Source: Virgibacillus doumboii (lineage in GTDB: Bacteria > Bacillota > Bacilli > Bacillales > Amphibacillaceae). Taken from it: a stretch of 64,000 nt of DNA. Shown piece after piece: positions 8,289-16,851 of this stretch. Every line of letters starts with the position of its first letter. Positions within the stretch are counted from its first letter, which is position 1. The stretch is from assembly GCF_902806455.1 (NCBI RefSeq), contig NZ_CADCWQ010000002.1, positions 372,001-436,000 on the forward strand, given 5' to 3'. The position numbers and the translations under genes were made by a program. The notes below the pieces were generated by a model. It saw nothing but the letters and a program-made list of their open reading frames with translations. It was not told where the DNA came from and did no database searches.

Positions 8289-8378
8289 AGACTCTTCTCG
8301 TAAGTTTTGTTACTTAAGTAGACGTAAATTGCGAACTAAATCTGATCAGTAATAAGTTAATGAGGCTCTCTGGCCACC

Positions 8379-8492
8379 GCAGCTGGAATATACTCGCTTT
8401 CCGCGGGCAGCTGGTGAGCCTCCTCGTGCCAAGGCACTTCGTAGTCTCACCTAGGCTTTTCTTCCCGCAGGAGTCTCGCATATTCCAGCTGC
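8379..8492 (+). repeat. Intergenic repeat, copy A, with 13-bp terminal inverted repeats
   Basis: A 114-bp element is bounded by the exact inverted repeat GCAGCTGGAATAT / ATATTCCAGCTGC. The interior carries CTCGCTTTCCGCGGGC, GGTGAGCCTCCTCG and TCTTCCCGCAGGAGTC, words I recognise as common in Bacillaceae intergenic DNA. It has no convincing gene. Copy B follows about 70 bp later in the opposite orientation, and a relic is at 45603-45743. Confidence 0.7.
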
Positions 8493-8560
8493 TTGTTTTG
8501 GTTTGAACCACCCCGAAAAAACTACATTGATACTCTATCGTGATACATACAGCAACTCTT

Positions 8561-8677
8561 AGCGGAGGAATATGCTGAGACTCCTGTGGGAGCAGAGGCC
8601 TAGATGAGACTAAGCAGCGACGTAGGAGCAAGAAGGCTCATCAGCCGCCCACGGAAAGCGAAGTGTATTTCCGTAGC
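8561..8677 (-). repeat. Intergenic repeat, copy B, inverted relative to copy A
   Basis: The reverse complement reads CGGAAATACACTTCGCTTTCC, GTGGGCGGCTGATGAGCC, TAGTCTCATCTAGGCC and CCACAGGAGTCTCAGCATATTCC, and aligns with copy A along its length with scattered differences. A and B together form a roughly 300-bp imperfect inverted pair that could fold into a long cruciform or RNA stem. The region 8288-9000 holds no gene that I can support. Confidence 0.65.
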
Positions 8678-8827
8678 GGTGTTGTAGCACCCAACTTTAT
8701 TTAAAGTAGTTCACAGTTTATGGATTTTGTGTCAAAAACAACCTTTTTTTAACAATTTAAAAGCGTAACATCATCGCGAGCGCATAAACATCATACCTAC
8801 AGCAAAAACATTCCGCCTAGGATAATA

Positions 8828-8841
8828 GTCAGGCGCCTGAC
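8828..8841. other. 14-bp perfect palindrome
   Basis: GTCAGGCGCCTGAC is perfectly self-complementary with no spacer and lies 160 bp upstream of the secreted nuclease gene. It could be a regulator site. No function can be assigned. Confidence 0.35.
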
Positions 8842-8890
8842 ATAGGTACTTATAACTGTTTTTTGAAAATACCTGATAATATAGTCTGTA

Positions 8891-8918
8891 TTTACTATTT
8901 TTTAACAAAAAGTTAATT
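8891..8918 (+). promoter_or_regulatory. Candidate PhoP box
   Basis: TTTACT (8891), TTAACA (8902) and TTAATT (8913) are direct repeats with an exact 11-bp period, which is the architecture of the B. subtilis PhoP box (TTAACA-like hexamers 5 bp apart). It lies about 80 bp upstream of a secreted nuclease/5'-nucleotidase, a sensible phosphate-starvation target. A possible -10 (CATATT) is at 8939-8944. The function is inferred. Confidence 0.5.
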
Positions 8919-9000
8919 GTATCCTCTATTTCATTATGCCATATTAAAAGTGTGAGACAGTCTAAATTGTGTCACAATATATCATTAATGGAGGGTACCA

Positions 9001-12000
9001 ATGAAAAATTCGACTGTGAAAAGAATACTGAATCTGCTTCTTATTTTCACGCTGGTGTTCATGAATTATTCTACAATTCTAGTGAATGCGGCAAGTAGTG
9101 AAGCGGCAGCAGAGGATTTATTCATCTCAGAGTATATCGAAGGCAGTTCGTATAACAAGGCAATCGAGATTTATAATGGTACAGGAAGTCCAGTGGATTT
9201 ATCGAATTACGAATTAGAATTGTACAGTAATGGTGCTACTGAAGCTAGTCAATCCGTTACATTGTCAGGAACATTGGAGCATAATGATGTATTTGTTGTA
9301 GCACATGGAAATGCAGGTTCGGAGATTTTGGCAGAAACAGATATGGAAAACGCTGCTGTTATTAATTTTAATGGTGATGACGCGTTTGTGCTAACAAAGA
9401 ATGATAGTGCAATAGATGTATTGGGTGAGGTTGGAAATGATAGTGATTATGCAAAAGACGTCACGCTGGTAAGAGACTCATCTGTAACACAGGCTAACCC
9501 GACATATGTTGAAACGGAATGGGCCGATTATGCAAAAGACACATTTGCATACCTGGGAAGTCACACGATGGATGGTGCCGGTGAAGAGGATCCACCAGAT
9601 GAGCCAGGTGATCCCGGAGCGGAATACTCTATTGCGGATGCGCGTCAGCTAAGTGATGGAACAGCGGTAACCGTCGAAGGAATCATAACCGCTGATAACG
9701 ATGCAATCAGTAATGGTGCACAATTTACAACTTACATACAAGACGAGACAGGCGGCATCAATCTGTTTGCATTTGAACAAGGGGAACTACCTGACCTCTC
9801 AAAAGGTGATAGAGTGAGAGTTTCCGGTGAGCTTGATTCGTATAATGGTTTAAAAGAAATTGTTCCATCCTCCGTGGAAATAATTGAAAGTGGACAGGCA
9901 TTACCGGAAGCGCAATCTATTACACTGGCTGACCTTCAGGATCCTGCTGTTGCAGAATCATACGAAGGTGAACGTGTTCAGGTTAATGGTTTTATCGATA
10001 ATATCCCTGACAGTCCAGCCGGCGGGGGGTACAATATCTCATTAATTGATTCGGAATTCAATGGCACGACACTTCGGGTGATGGAAAATGCGCTTGATGT
10101 TTCACAGATTGAACCGGAGAAATGGTATAACATTACAGCAATCGTAAGCCAGTATGATTCATATCAACTGATCCCGACTGAACAAGCGGATATTCAATTG
10201 GCTGATGAACAGCCGGAGCCGCCATCTGCAGCCGGAACCTATGAATCTACTGTTGCCAGTGTGACAGATGGCGATACGATTCATCTGGAGACGCCGGTGC
10301 TGGGTACGACAAAAGTACGATTTTTAAATATTGATACACCTGAAACCTATACGGCTCATAATGATAACCCGGCACGGGATGAAATCAATGCCAATCAAAA
10401 AGAATTCGGTGAAGCGGCAAAAGCTTATATGAAAGATTTGCTTCAGCCCGGTGACAAAGTTCAAGTAAAAGTCGGTGAAGAACCAACAGATAATTATGGC
10501 AGATTACTGGCGGAAATTATCCGCAAAGAAGACGGTATGAATATTAATCTGCAAATGGTGCAGGAAGGCTATGCCGTTTCGTACTTTATCGCACCGTTTA
10601 ACGAAGAAGTTTACCCGACCTATCAAAATGCGGTAAAAGAAGCAAAAGATGCTGGACTGGGAATCTGGAATCCGGAAGATCCGCTTCTGGAACTTCCATT
10701 CGTTTTCCGGACACATGATAATAACGAAGCATTTGATAAATATGTCGGGAATTCAGATACAAAAGAATATGTCATGCCAGCGGATTGGGCAGACGTTCCG
10801 GTTGAAAAGCGGGTGTTTTTCTGGGATGAAGCTGCTGCTCAGGAGAATGGGTACACATTTGCAGGTGATGATCAAGGGTCAAATGATAACCTTTCTCTGC
10901 AGTTACTAAGCATGAATGACCTGCACGGGAAAATTGATCAGCAATATGAGCTTGATCCTGATGGAGATGGCACATTCAATATGTATGGAAAAATGGATTA
11001 TACAGCTGCCGCAATCGGCGCTCGTGAACAGACCAATCCGAATACACTGATTGTCCATGGAGGAGACATGATTGGCGGAAGTTCACCGGTATCGGGGCTT
11101 CTTCAGGATGAACCGACCGTTGAAATTATGGAAGCAATCGGATTTGACGTTGGAACAGTCGGTAACCATGAATTTGATGAAGGTACCGATGAATTGCTGC
11201 GGATGGTTAACGGTGGAGAGCATCCGGACGGAACGGAAAATTATGATGGGATGAACTTCCCTGTATTATGCGCGAACTGTGTGTATAAAGACACAGGCGA
11301 TACATTCCTGCCGCCATATCATGTTGAAGAAGTTGATGGTGAGCAAATCGGTTTCGTTGGTGTCATCACTCAAGAAGCTGCCGGGATGGTAATGCCAGCT
11401 GGGATCCAGAATATTGAATTTACCAATGCCGCAGCTGCTGCGAACGAAGCTGTCACAGAGCTTAAGGCACAGGGGATAGAATCGATTATCCTGCTGTCAC
11501 ATATTCCGGGTGAACAAAGTGGCGATACCGTAACAGGTCAGGTGGCTGACCTCGCCAATACGGTCGATGATGAAGTGGACGTTATTTTCTCCGCACACAA
11601 TCATGTTGTTAATGATGGCGTAGTTGATAATAAACTGATCGTTCAGGCGTCAGAATATGGTAAAGCATTTGCCGACGTTGATCTGGAAATTGACCGTACA
11701 ACAGGAGATATTGTTAAAAAAGAAGCGGAAGTCGTATTTGTTAACCATAGTGAGGTTACTCCTGATCCGGAAGTTGCATCGATTCTGGATAAATATGCCG
11801 AGCAGGTTGCACCAATTATGAATGAGGTTGTCGGTTACAATGCAACAGATTTAACAGGTGACTACTCCAATGATGGGGACCATGGCCTTGGGAATCTGAT
11901 TGCTGATGGGATGAAAGCAGCAATGGACAGTGACTTCGCAATGATGAATGGCGGTGGAATCCGGGATGACCTGCTTGCCGGTGAAGTTACTTGGGGAGAT

Positions 12001-12705
12001 CTGTATAACATCCAGCCATTTGGTAATACGCTGATGATGTTTGAAATTAAAGGAGCGGATCTTTATCCGATAATTGAGGCACAGCTTTCACCGACTTATG
12101 GTCCGGATTACAGCATAAGCGGTTTCCACTATACTTGGGACCCTGAAACAAATACGGTTGTTGATGTGACACTGCCTGATGGTACGCCGGTTGATCCGGA
12201 TAAAACATATACCTTAACGGTTAATAATTATATGGGAACGTCAACAGGTTCAAAATATGCACCAATCAGTGAATTGGGTGAAAATCCAGTTATGGGACCA
12301 TCTGACTTGGATGCTACGGTGAATTTCGTTGAAAGCCAGAACAGTTCTGCGGAAAATCCGATTGAATATGGACCAGAAGGACGAATTACTGTTGCGGATG
12401 GTGAAGAAGAACCACAGGAAGTAGTTGTTACGCCAAAAGATAATAACGGTACTGCAACGGTTCATACGAAAGATCTGAGAGCGCTTGATAAAGGTGTTCA
12501 TGTAGTGATTGATATTTACAATGAGAAAAAGCCGAGAAAACTATTGCTGAATAAAAAGCAAGTGGACATTTTGAAGGAAAAAGAAGTTACTCTAACCGTT
12601 ACCAATGGTGAAAATTCTGCAGAGTTCGTTATGAAGGACTTCTCCGGAAAAGTTTTGAAGGTGAGTTTGCACGACAGTAACGGAAAAGGATTTAAAAATT
12701 ACTAG
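9001..12705 (+). CDS. Secreted multidomain nuclease / 5'-nucleotidase (YhcR-like)
   Basis: The 1234-residue exoenzyme would degrade nucleic acids and dephosphorylate the products outside the cell. A signal peptide covers about residues 1-31. The domains in order are: lamin-tail-like (33-150), a linker EEDPPDEPGDP, two OB-fold domains (about 205-295 and 305-400), thermonuclease (about 413-560; VTDGDTIHLE, RFLNIDTPET, DNYGRLLAE), metallophosphoesterase (about 632-890; SMNDLHGK, GGDMIGG, VGNHEFDEG, SAHNHV), and 5'-nucleotidase C-terminal domain (about 940-1110; MMNGGGIRDDL, NIQPFGNTL). This resembles B. subtilis YhcR. No sortase motif or membrane anchor is visible at the end, which is unusual for this architecture. 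A Pho-box-like array lies upstream. Confidence 0.9.
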   Translation: MKNSTVKRILNLLLIFTLVFMNYSTILVNAASSEAAAEDLFISEYIEGSSYNKAIEIYNGTGSPVDLSNYELELYSNGATEASQSVTLSGTLEHNDVFVVAHGNAGSEILAETDMENAAVINFNGDDAFVLTKNDSAIDVLGEVGNDSDYAKDVTLVRDSSVTQANPTYVETEWADYAKDTFAYLGSHTMDGAGEEDPPDEPGDPGAEYSIADARQLSDGTAVTVEGIITADNDAISNGAQFTTYIQDETGGINLFAFEQGELPDLSKGDRVRVSGELDSYNGLKEIVPSSVEIIESGQALPEAQSITLADLQDPAVAESYEGERVQVNGFIDNIPDSPAGGGYNISLIDSEFNGTTLRVMENALDVSQIEPEKWYNITAIVSQYDSYQLIPTEQADIQLADEQPEPPSAAGTYESTVASVTDGDTIHLETPVLGTTKVRFLNIDTPETYTAHNDNPARDEINANQKEFGEAAKAYMKDLLQPGDKVQVKVGEEPTDNYGRLLAEIIRKEDGMNINLQMVQEGYAVSYFIAPFNEEVYPTYQNAVKEAKDAGLGIWNPEDPLLELPFVFRTHDNNEAFDKYVGNSDTKEYVMPADWADVPVEKRVFFWDEAAAQENGYTFAGDDQGSNDNLSLQLLSMNDLHGKIDQQYELDPDGDGTFNMYGKMDYTAAAIGAREQTNPNTLIVHGGDMIGGSSPVSGLLQDEPTVEIMEAIGFDVGTVGNHEFDEGTDELLRMVNGGEHPDGTENYDGMNFPVLCANCVYKDTGDTFLPPYHVEEVDGEQIGFVGVITQEAAGMVMPAGIQNIEFTNAAAAANEAVTELKAQGIESIILLSHIPGEQSGDTVTGQVADLANTVDDEVDVIFSAHNHVVNDGVVDNKLIVQASEYGKAFADVDLEIDRTTGDIVKKEAEVVFVNHSEVTPDPEVASILDKYAEQVAPIMNEVVGYNATDLTGDYSNDGDHGLGNLIADGMKAAMDSDFAMMNGGGIRDDLLAGEVTWGDLYNIQPFGNTLMMFEIKGADLYPIIEAQLSPTYGPDYSISGFHYTWDPETNTVVDVTLPDGTPVDPDKTYTLTVNNYMGTSTGSKYAPISELGENPVMGPSDLDATVNFVESQNSSAENPIEYGPEGRITVADGEEEPQEVVVTPKDNNGTATVHTKDLRALDKGVHVVIDIYNEKKPRKLLLNKKQVDILKEKEVTLTVTNGENSAEFVMKDFSGKVLKVSLHDSNGKGFKNY

Positions 12706-12715
12706 CACTTGGGGG

Positions 12716-12828
12716 AGTACTGTCACTTCCTGAATTTTTTCGAGAGGCAAGGGAAATGGGCTTCAGTTTCATAGAAAGTGGAAAATCGCCGAAGTTTAGT
12801 GCAAAAACGCCGAAGTTAATTTTTCCCA
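12716..12828 (+). repeat. 21-bp-period repeat element, copy 1
   Basis: A degenerate header TACTGTCACTTCCTGAATTTT (12718-12738) starts about 12 bp after the nuclease stop. Two CGCCGAAGTT units follow at 12787 and 12808, exactly 21 bp apart. The same architecture recurs at 16318 and 49819. Confidence 0.65.
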
Positions 12829-12860
12829 GTTCATGACACGGGACTTTTCCTTATGTCCCA

Positions 12861-12902
12861 AAAAAGGATTCAGCCACATCATACGGGCTGAATCCTTTTT
12901 CA
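12861..12902. terminator. Bidirectional terminator
   Basis: AAAAAAGGATTCAGCC / GGGCTGAATCCTTTTT forms a long stem with A and T tracts on both sides. It serves the converging nuclease gene and the S51-like gene. Confidence 0.85.
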
Positions 12903-13541
12903 ATTATAGAAAGTATATATTTTCCCGCCATCTGTTTCCAAAAGATGTTCACTCTCAAACAGTAATCCTGCGCAGTCATCAATTCCATAGCCAACCGGTG
13001 CGTTTAGCTTTGCCAACGCTGCTTTCAGATTTTCCTCTTCGTTCCATTTGGAAAAATGGACACTGATAACACAATCGTTAATAAGACCTAAACCTTTGAG
13101 AAACAGGTGTTTTTTTTCTGCGTTATCTACTGGTGGTATGACACAATGTTCCGGACTAATCAACGCTCCTGCTGAAAAGCCTGCGACGGGAACACCACGC
13201 CGATACATTTCTTTTATTTTTTCACCAAGGGGTGTATCAACAATATACTTTCGGTAAAGCTCTGTATCCCCGCCACCGATAATTATTCCGGTACAGGAGG
13301 CTAACTGCTGCAGTATTGTTTTATCGGGGTTAGGCGAAAGCGGAAGGTAGAGAAAGTTATTTACGCCGTTACTTTCCAATATGTGCGTATATTTTGGCAT
13401 ATACTCTCGCCATCCGTCTCTTTCAATAAATAATATTGCAACCTTACCTTTTTCATTTAACGCGTAATCCGCAAATTTTTTGCCAAAATATGTACTGAAT
13501 GGCGGACTTCCGCCAAATAGAAAGAGATGTCTGTTTATCAA
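12900..13541 (-). CDS. Peptidase S51 / type 1 glutamine amidotransferase-like protein
   Basis: The 213-residue cytoplasmic protein belongs to the dipeptidase E/cyanophycinase-like group. GIIIGGGDTELYRKY lies near residue 88 and the nucleophile elbow VAGFSAGALISP (Ser) near 122. A later His in CVISVHFSKWNEE could complete the site. A substrate cannot be assigned. The start is TTG 13541, 8 bp after GGAGG. The terminator overlaps its stop codon. Confidence 0.8.
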   Translation of the reverse strand: MINRHLFLFGGSPPFSTYFGKKFADYALNEKGKVAILFIERDGWREYMPKYTHILESNGVNNFLYLPLSPNPDKTILQQLASCTGIIIGGGDTELYRKYIVDTPLGEKIKEMYRRGVPVAGFSAGALISPEHCVIPPVDNAEKKHLFLKGLGLINDCVISVHFSKWNEEENLKAALAKLNAPVGYGIDDCAGLLFESEHLLETDGGKIYTFYN

Positions 13542-13556
13542 TTATGTAACCTCCAG

Positions 13557-13751
13557 TTAAACGAAATCAAACACATCACGCAAAAGTCTTCCTAATCCTC
13601 TTATCATCCAAAATATAATCCGGAATGGGAAAACAATCAGCTCCGGAAGCCACAGGAGTACATCTGTAAAAAAGTCTTTAAATGTATATCCACCGTGTCC
13701 TCTTTTTCTTCTGCGCATTGCCTCTTGCTTACTTTTCCACCATTCTTTCAT
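13557..13751 (-). CDS. Small membrane-associated protein, unknown function
   Basis: The 64-residue product has a very basic, amphipathic N-terminus (WWKSKQEAMRRRKRGHGG) and a hydrophobic segment of aromatic and branched residues at about 25-58. It starts at ATG 13751 after a good SD (GGGGAGC). No family is recognised. It lies between the S51-like gene and the broken lipoprotein gene on the same strand. Confidence 0.55.
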   Translation of the reverse strand: MKEWWKSKQEAMRRRKRGHGGYTFKDFFTDVLLWLPELIVFPFRIIFWMIRGLGRLLRDVFDFV

Positions 13752-13766
13752 TTAAGCAGCTCCCCT

Positions 13767-14747
13767 TTATTTATAGTTGTCGGCATAATGACCGCTCTCA
13801 TAAATTTCTTTGGCACTTATTCCAGTCCATTCCTCCGGTGATAAATTTGGATGCAATTCCAGGTATGATTTAACCATTTTGAAGCCTTCGCTGTAGCCGT
13901 AACCACTTGGAAGGTTATCCCCGCCAAAAAGTATCTCCGATGTCCTTTTACCATCCGTCTTATTTAAGTCCGGTTCGATTTTAGACCAGTAATCGTTGTT
14001 GTAGCTGTAATTAACGGTTGTTGTATAAGTGGAGTCAGGATAAACCAGTTTTTCAAACATAACTGCTTTCCCTTCAAACACCAGGCTGCTGAGAATGGTT
14101 TGCGGTGAATCTGTAAGGTGTTTTTCGGTCCATACACTGTGATGGTATTCATGCGCTATTACTGTCTGAAGAAGTTCATCGGTGTAAAATGTATTATAAA
14201 GGATAATGATTTTTCCGGCACCTGCTGTGACACCTGATACTGCATTGGGGTCTGTGCTGGGAAAAACACAGACGGTTGTTTTCTCATCTGTTGGCAAAAG
14301 GTTGGAAGATTCAATTAACGCATCTCTGATCAGTCCGTTCAAGTCCGTACTTTCTATAAGTTGAACAACTTTTTTAACTTGGTCAAAGTCATCAGGTTCT
14401 TTATATACAATGGATTCACTTCCAAAAGAGTACTCCCCGTTAAAGCATTTATCGTAGACAGGATCGATGACTTGTTTTTTATATTGATAGGACTTTGATA
14501 CTTCTGGGTTCTCTTCTGTCTCATTTTTATAACCATCGAAAAGTTTGTATGCGTGTACGATTTCATAAGATTGGTCAGTCTGAGGGTGGTTTATTGAAAA
14601 AGTAAGTTCTTCAGAATTTGCTTGTTTATTCGCTGATTAGGCTGTTTCCTGTTTTGGCTTTGTTTCTGATTCAATAGATGGTTTTTCACAAGAAACTAAT
14701 GTAAATAACGTCAATAATAAAACGGTAACTCCAAGAGTCTTTTTCAA
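13767..14747 (-). pseudogene. DUF2268-type putative metalloprotease lipoprotein, interrupted by one stop codon
   Basis: From TTG 14747 (SD GGGGAG, 6 bp) the frame encodes a lipoprotein signal with lipobox LVSC and a polar linker, then hits TAA at 14637-14639 (codon 37). The same frame continues without another stop for 290 codons to 13767. It carries VIAHEYHHSV, the HExxH-like Zn site of DUF2268 proteins, and a conserved C-terminal helix region. Both sides are clearly parts of one gene, so a single nonsense change has disabled it, unless read-through or a sequencing error is involved. No good internal restart with an SD was seen. Confidence 0.8.
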
Positions 14748-14821
14748 AAATAACTCTCCCCACATTTCTATTACAATTTAATACGATGAATTTCACAAAA
14801 AGTTTCATTCATTCGTTTTAA

Positions 14822-14869
14822 AATAAAAAAACACATTACTGTTTAGCTGTACAGTAAACAATAATGTGT
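14822..14869 (-). terminator. Terminator after the HAAS gene
   Basis: On the reverse strand ACACATTATTGTTTA pairs with TAAACAGTAATGTGT (one mismatch) and is followed by TTTTTTATTTT. It ends the padR-HAAS transcript. Confidence 0.85.
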
Positions 14870-14889
14870 AAATGATAGAAATACATAAT

Positions 14890-15891
14890 TTATTTTCTCC
14901 GGCTTTTAATCAGTCCATCTATCACATCCCATATTAACCCAATCACAAGAAAAATTAGTATCCAATATGTGGATTGTTCCCAAATCGTGCTTACTGCCCC
15001 ATACGCCTCACTGCCTTTAGAAAGTAAGCCCGTCTGGGTCAATTCAGCCATGAAATCCGGATTCCAAAAAGCAGGTCCATTAATCATAATCATAACGGTT
15101 ACCAATGAAATTAAATTGACTATTGCTGTAAAAATGACCAGCATAAACGTCCATTTTCCATAAACGAGTTTTAAAGATTCCTTTATTATTCCAAAGCCCA
15201 GAATAAGGATAATCAGGAAGAGGTAAGAAGTATATGTTTCCTCATTTAAAAAGGGTACAACTCCAGAGAACCCATCATGAAAAATCCAGACACCAAAATA
15301 TTCGCTGGAAAAGGCGAATATTGCGATTAATAAGGTGTAAAATGCTATCCCAATAATTGGCTCATGTCGTTTGATTTGTCGCTTTTTGTCAGGAACAGGC
15401 GGAAGGTTTGAAGGACTCCATTCTTTATCAAATTGCAGATCTTTTGGCTTGATACCACCGAAGTGTTCACCAAGTGCAAACCCGAGTGTGGTCCACCCAA
15501 TGGCTGTTGGAACTGCTGTAACAAGCGAAATAATAAACTCGATGAAATGATCGAGAATGGAAATCGGATCCATAATTATTTGTATAATAAAACCAATGCC
15601 TACAGCTGCAACAACCGAAATCAATACAATTTTTAATACCAGAATATACGAATCAAAAATCTCCGGTCCAATTAGATACTTCTTTGTTCCCCGGTACTTT
15701 TGTGCTAAACGCCTGGGATTACCCAATTCAGTTAATACCTGTTCCACATCATTATCGGTGAATTTACCATCCTGTGTGCGTTCCTCCAACATGTCTTCAA
15801 TGAGACCATGCAGCTCTTCCGCAATGTCTTCTCTTTGAGCAGCCGGCAGTTTTTGAGTTACTGCATAAATATATCTTTCAATTATCTCCAT
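14890..15891 (-). CDS. HAAS-domain membrane protein (PadR partner)
   Basis: This protein has an N-terminal HAAS/DUF1700-like helical domain (about residues 1-75; RYIYAVTQKLPAAQREDIAEE, then VLTELGNPRRLAQKYRG) followed by about seven membrane segments. Such proteins are regularly encoded directly after a PadR repressor and are thought to sense or signal at the membrane. ATG 15891 is preferred over ATG 15912 because it lies 8 bp after GGGAGG. It overlaps the padR end by 14 bp, which implies coupled translation. The ligand and output are unknown. Confidence 0.8.
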   Translation of the reverse strand: MEIIERYIYAVTQKLPAAQREDIAEELHGLIEDMLEERTQDGKFTDNDVEQVLTELGNPRRLAQKYRGTKKYLIGPEIFDSYILVLKIVLISVVAAVGIGFIIQIIMDPISILDHFIEFIISLVTAVPTAIGWTTLGFALGEHFGGIKPKDLQFDKEWSPSNLPPVPDKKRQIKRHEPIIGIAFYTLLIAIFAFSSEYFGVWIFHDGFSGVVPFLNEETYTSYLFLIILILGFGIIKESLKLVYGKWTFMLVIFTAIVNLISLVTVMIMINGPAFWNPDFMAELTQTGLLSKGSEAYGAVSTIWEQSTYWILIFLVIGLIWDVIDGLIKSRRK

Positions 15892-16240
15892 TTCCCGGTC
15901 CTCCCGTTCCATTAATTAAATTGTCCAAGCTTGATGCAATGCGTTTCCACTCTACACAAAGTTGTTCATATACCTCTTTGCCTGGTTGACTTAACAAATA
16001 ATATTTTCTTGGCCTGGATTCATTTGTATCCCACTTACTATCTAAAAGACCTTGTTTCTCCAGTCTTCTTAGCAGCGGATATAACGTACCAGGCTCAACG
16101 TCAATGCCTTGTTCCTTTAACATGGACACCAGTGAATAGCCATACTGAGGTTCTTCCAGCTGACTAAGTACGCCAATCGTGATTGTTCCGCGTCTTAATT
16201 CCTGCATCAGTTTATCAAGTTGTTCGTTTGTATCGCTCAT
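15878..16240 (-). CDS. PadR-family transcriptional regulator
   Basis: The 120-residue protein has the PadR winged helix: LRRGTITIGVLSQLEEPQYGY near residue 14, then VEPGTLYPLLRRLEKQGLL, and SRPRKYYLLSQPGKEVYE with the wing. Its C-terminal helix is short, as in subfamily-2 PadR proteins. It probably represses its own operon with the HAAS membrane protein. The start ATG 16240 has a moderate SD (AGGAGTTGATATC). Confidence 0.9.
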   Translation of the reverse strand: MSDTNEQLDKLMQELRRGTITIGVLSQLEEPQYGYSLVSMLKEQGIDVEPGTLYPLLRRLEKQGLLDSKWDTNESRPRKYYLLSQPGKEVYEQLCVEWKRIASSLDNLINGTGGPGNGDN

Positions 16241-16317
16241 GATATCAACTCCTGCTCATAGTATACTGTATGTAATACACTATTGTAAAATGCATATTAT
16301 TGTGTGCAGGAAATGCG

Positions 16318-16446
16318 GTGCCTGTCACCACCCGGATTTTGTCGAAAAGCCAAAGTTCACACGGAATTCGCCAAAGTTCACAGGCAAGCCGCCGAAGTTC
16401 ACAACTAAAGTGCTCGAAGTTCACAATTAAAATGCCAAAGTTCACA
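16318..16446 (+). repeat. 21-bp-period repeat element, copy 2 (five units)
   Basis: The header GGTGCCTGTCAC with CCCGGATTTTGTCGAAAA is followed by five units of C(C/T)(A/G)AAGTTCACA or close variants starting at 16350, 16371, 16392, 16414 and 16435, which gives spacings of 21, 21, 22 and 21 bp. The 9-10 bases between cores are not conserved. It lies in the divergent region between padR and the alkyltransferase-like gene. Confidence 0.75.
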
Positions 16447-16527
16447 ATTACATACACAGGCAGCAGCCGGTTTCCACTCCGGCCACAAATACAATTTCCC
16501 ATGTTACACTATAAAAAGGACTCACAT

Positions 16528-16851
16528 ATGGAGGCAAAGCAATACATGGAAAAGTTCACAGCAGACGTCATCAAAATCATAAAAGGCATTCCCAGCGGCA
16601 AGGTCATGACATATGGCCAAATCGCCAACCGTGCCGGCAGTCCGCGCGGGGCACGACAGGTTTCGCGTATTCTGCATTCCATGAGCAGGAAATATAAGCT
16701 TCCGTGGCATCGTGTGATAAATGCTCAAGGTGAGATAAGTATCCGGGATGAGGAAATGGCTCAGGTGCAAAGGTTATCGCTGGAGAGTGAAGGTGTTGAG
16801 TTTTTAGATAACACCTATAAAATTGATTTAGACGAATATCTGCATCATTAG
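16528..16851 (+). CDS. Alkyltransferase-like protein (ATL, MGMT family)
   Basis: The 107-residue protein is the DNA-binding domain of O6-alkylguanine transferases: VMTYGQIANRAGSPRGARQVSRIL holds the recognition helix and Arg finger. The reactive-site motif is PWHRVI, so the alkyl-acceptor Cys of PCHRV is replaced by Trp. ATL proteins bind O6-alkylguanine without repair chemistry and hand lesions to nucleotide excision repair. ATG 16528 lies 7 bp after AAGGA; a second ATG at 16546 is possible. Confidence 0.88.
   Translation: MEAKQYMEKFTADVIKIIKGIPSGKVMTYGQIANRAGSPRGARQVSRILHSMSRKYKLPWHRVINAQGEISIRDEEMAQVQRLSLESEGVEFLDNTYKIDLDEYLHH

Noticed and set aside
8314..8631. Reverse-strand frame of 105 codons in the repeat pair
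   Set aside because: It lies entirely in the inverted intergenic repeat, has no SD and its sequence mirrors the repeat structure.
9001..12705. Reading the nuclease as a cell-wall-anchored LPxTG protein by analogy with YhcR
   Set aside because: No LPxTG-like motif, hydrophobic helix or basic tail is visible at the C-terminus, which ends GKGFKNY.
16350..16446. Possible CRISPR array
   Set aside because: Period is only 21 bp with a 10-12 base core and 9-10 base interiors, far shorter than CRISPR repeat-spacer units, and no cas genes are present.
16300..16527. Upstream in-frame extension of the ATL gene and a reverse-strand frame through the 21-bp repeats
   Set aside because: The 21-bp period keeps one frame open by chance and produces a repetitive, low-quality peptide. 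The true ATL start at 16528 has an SD and the family N-terminus.
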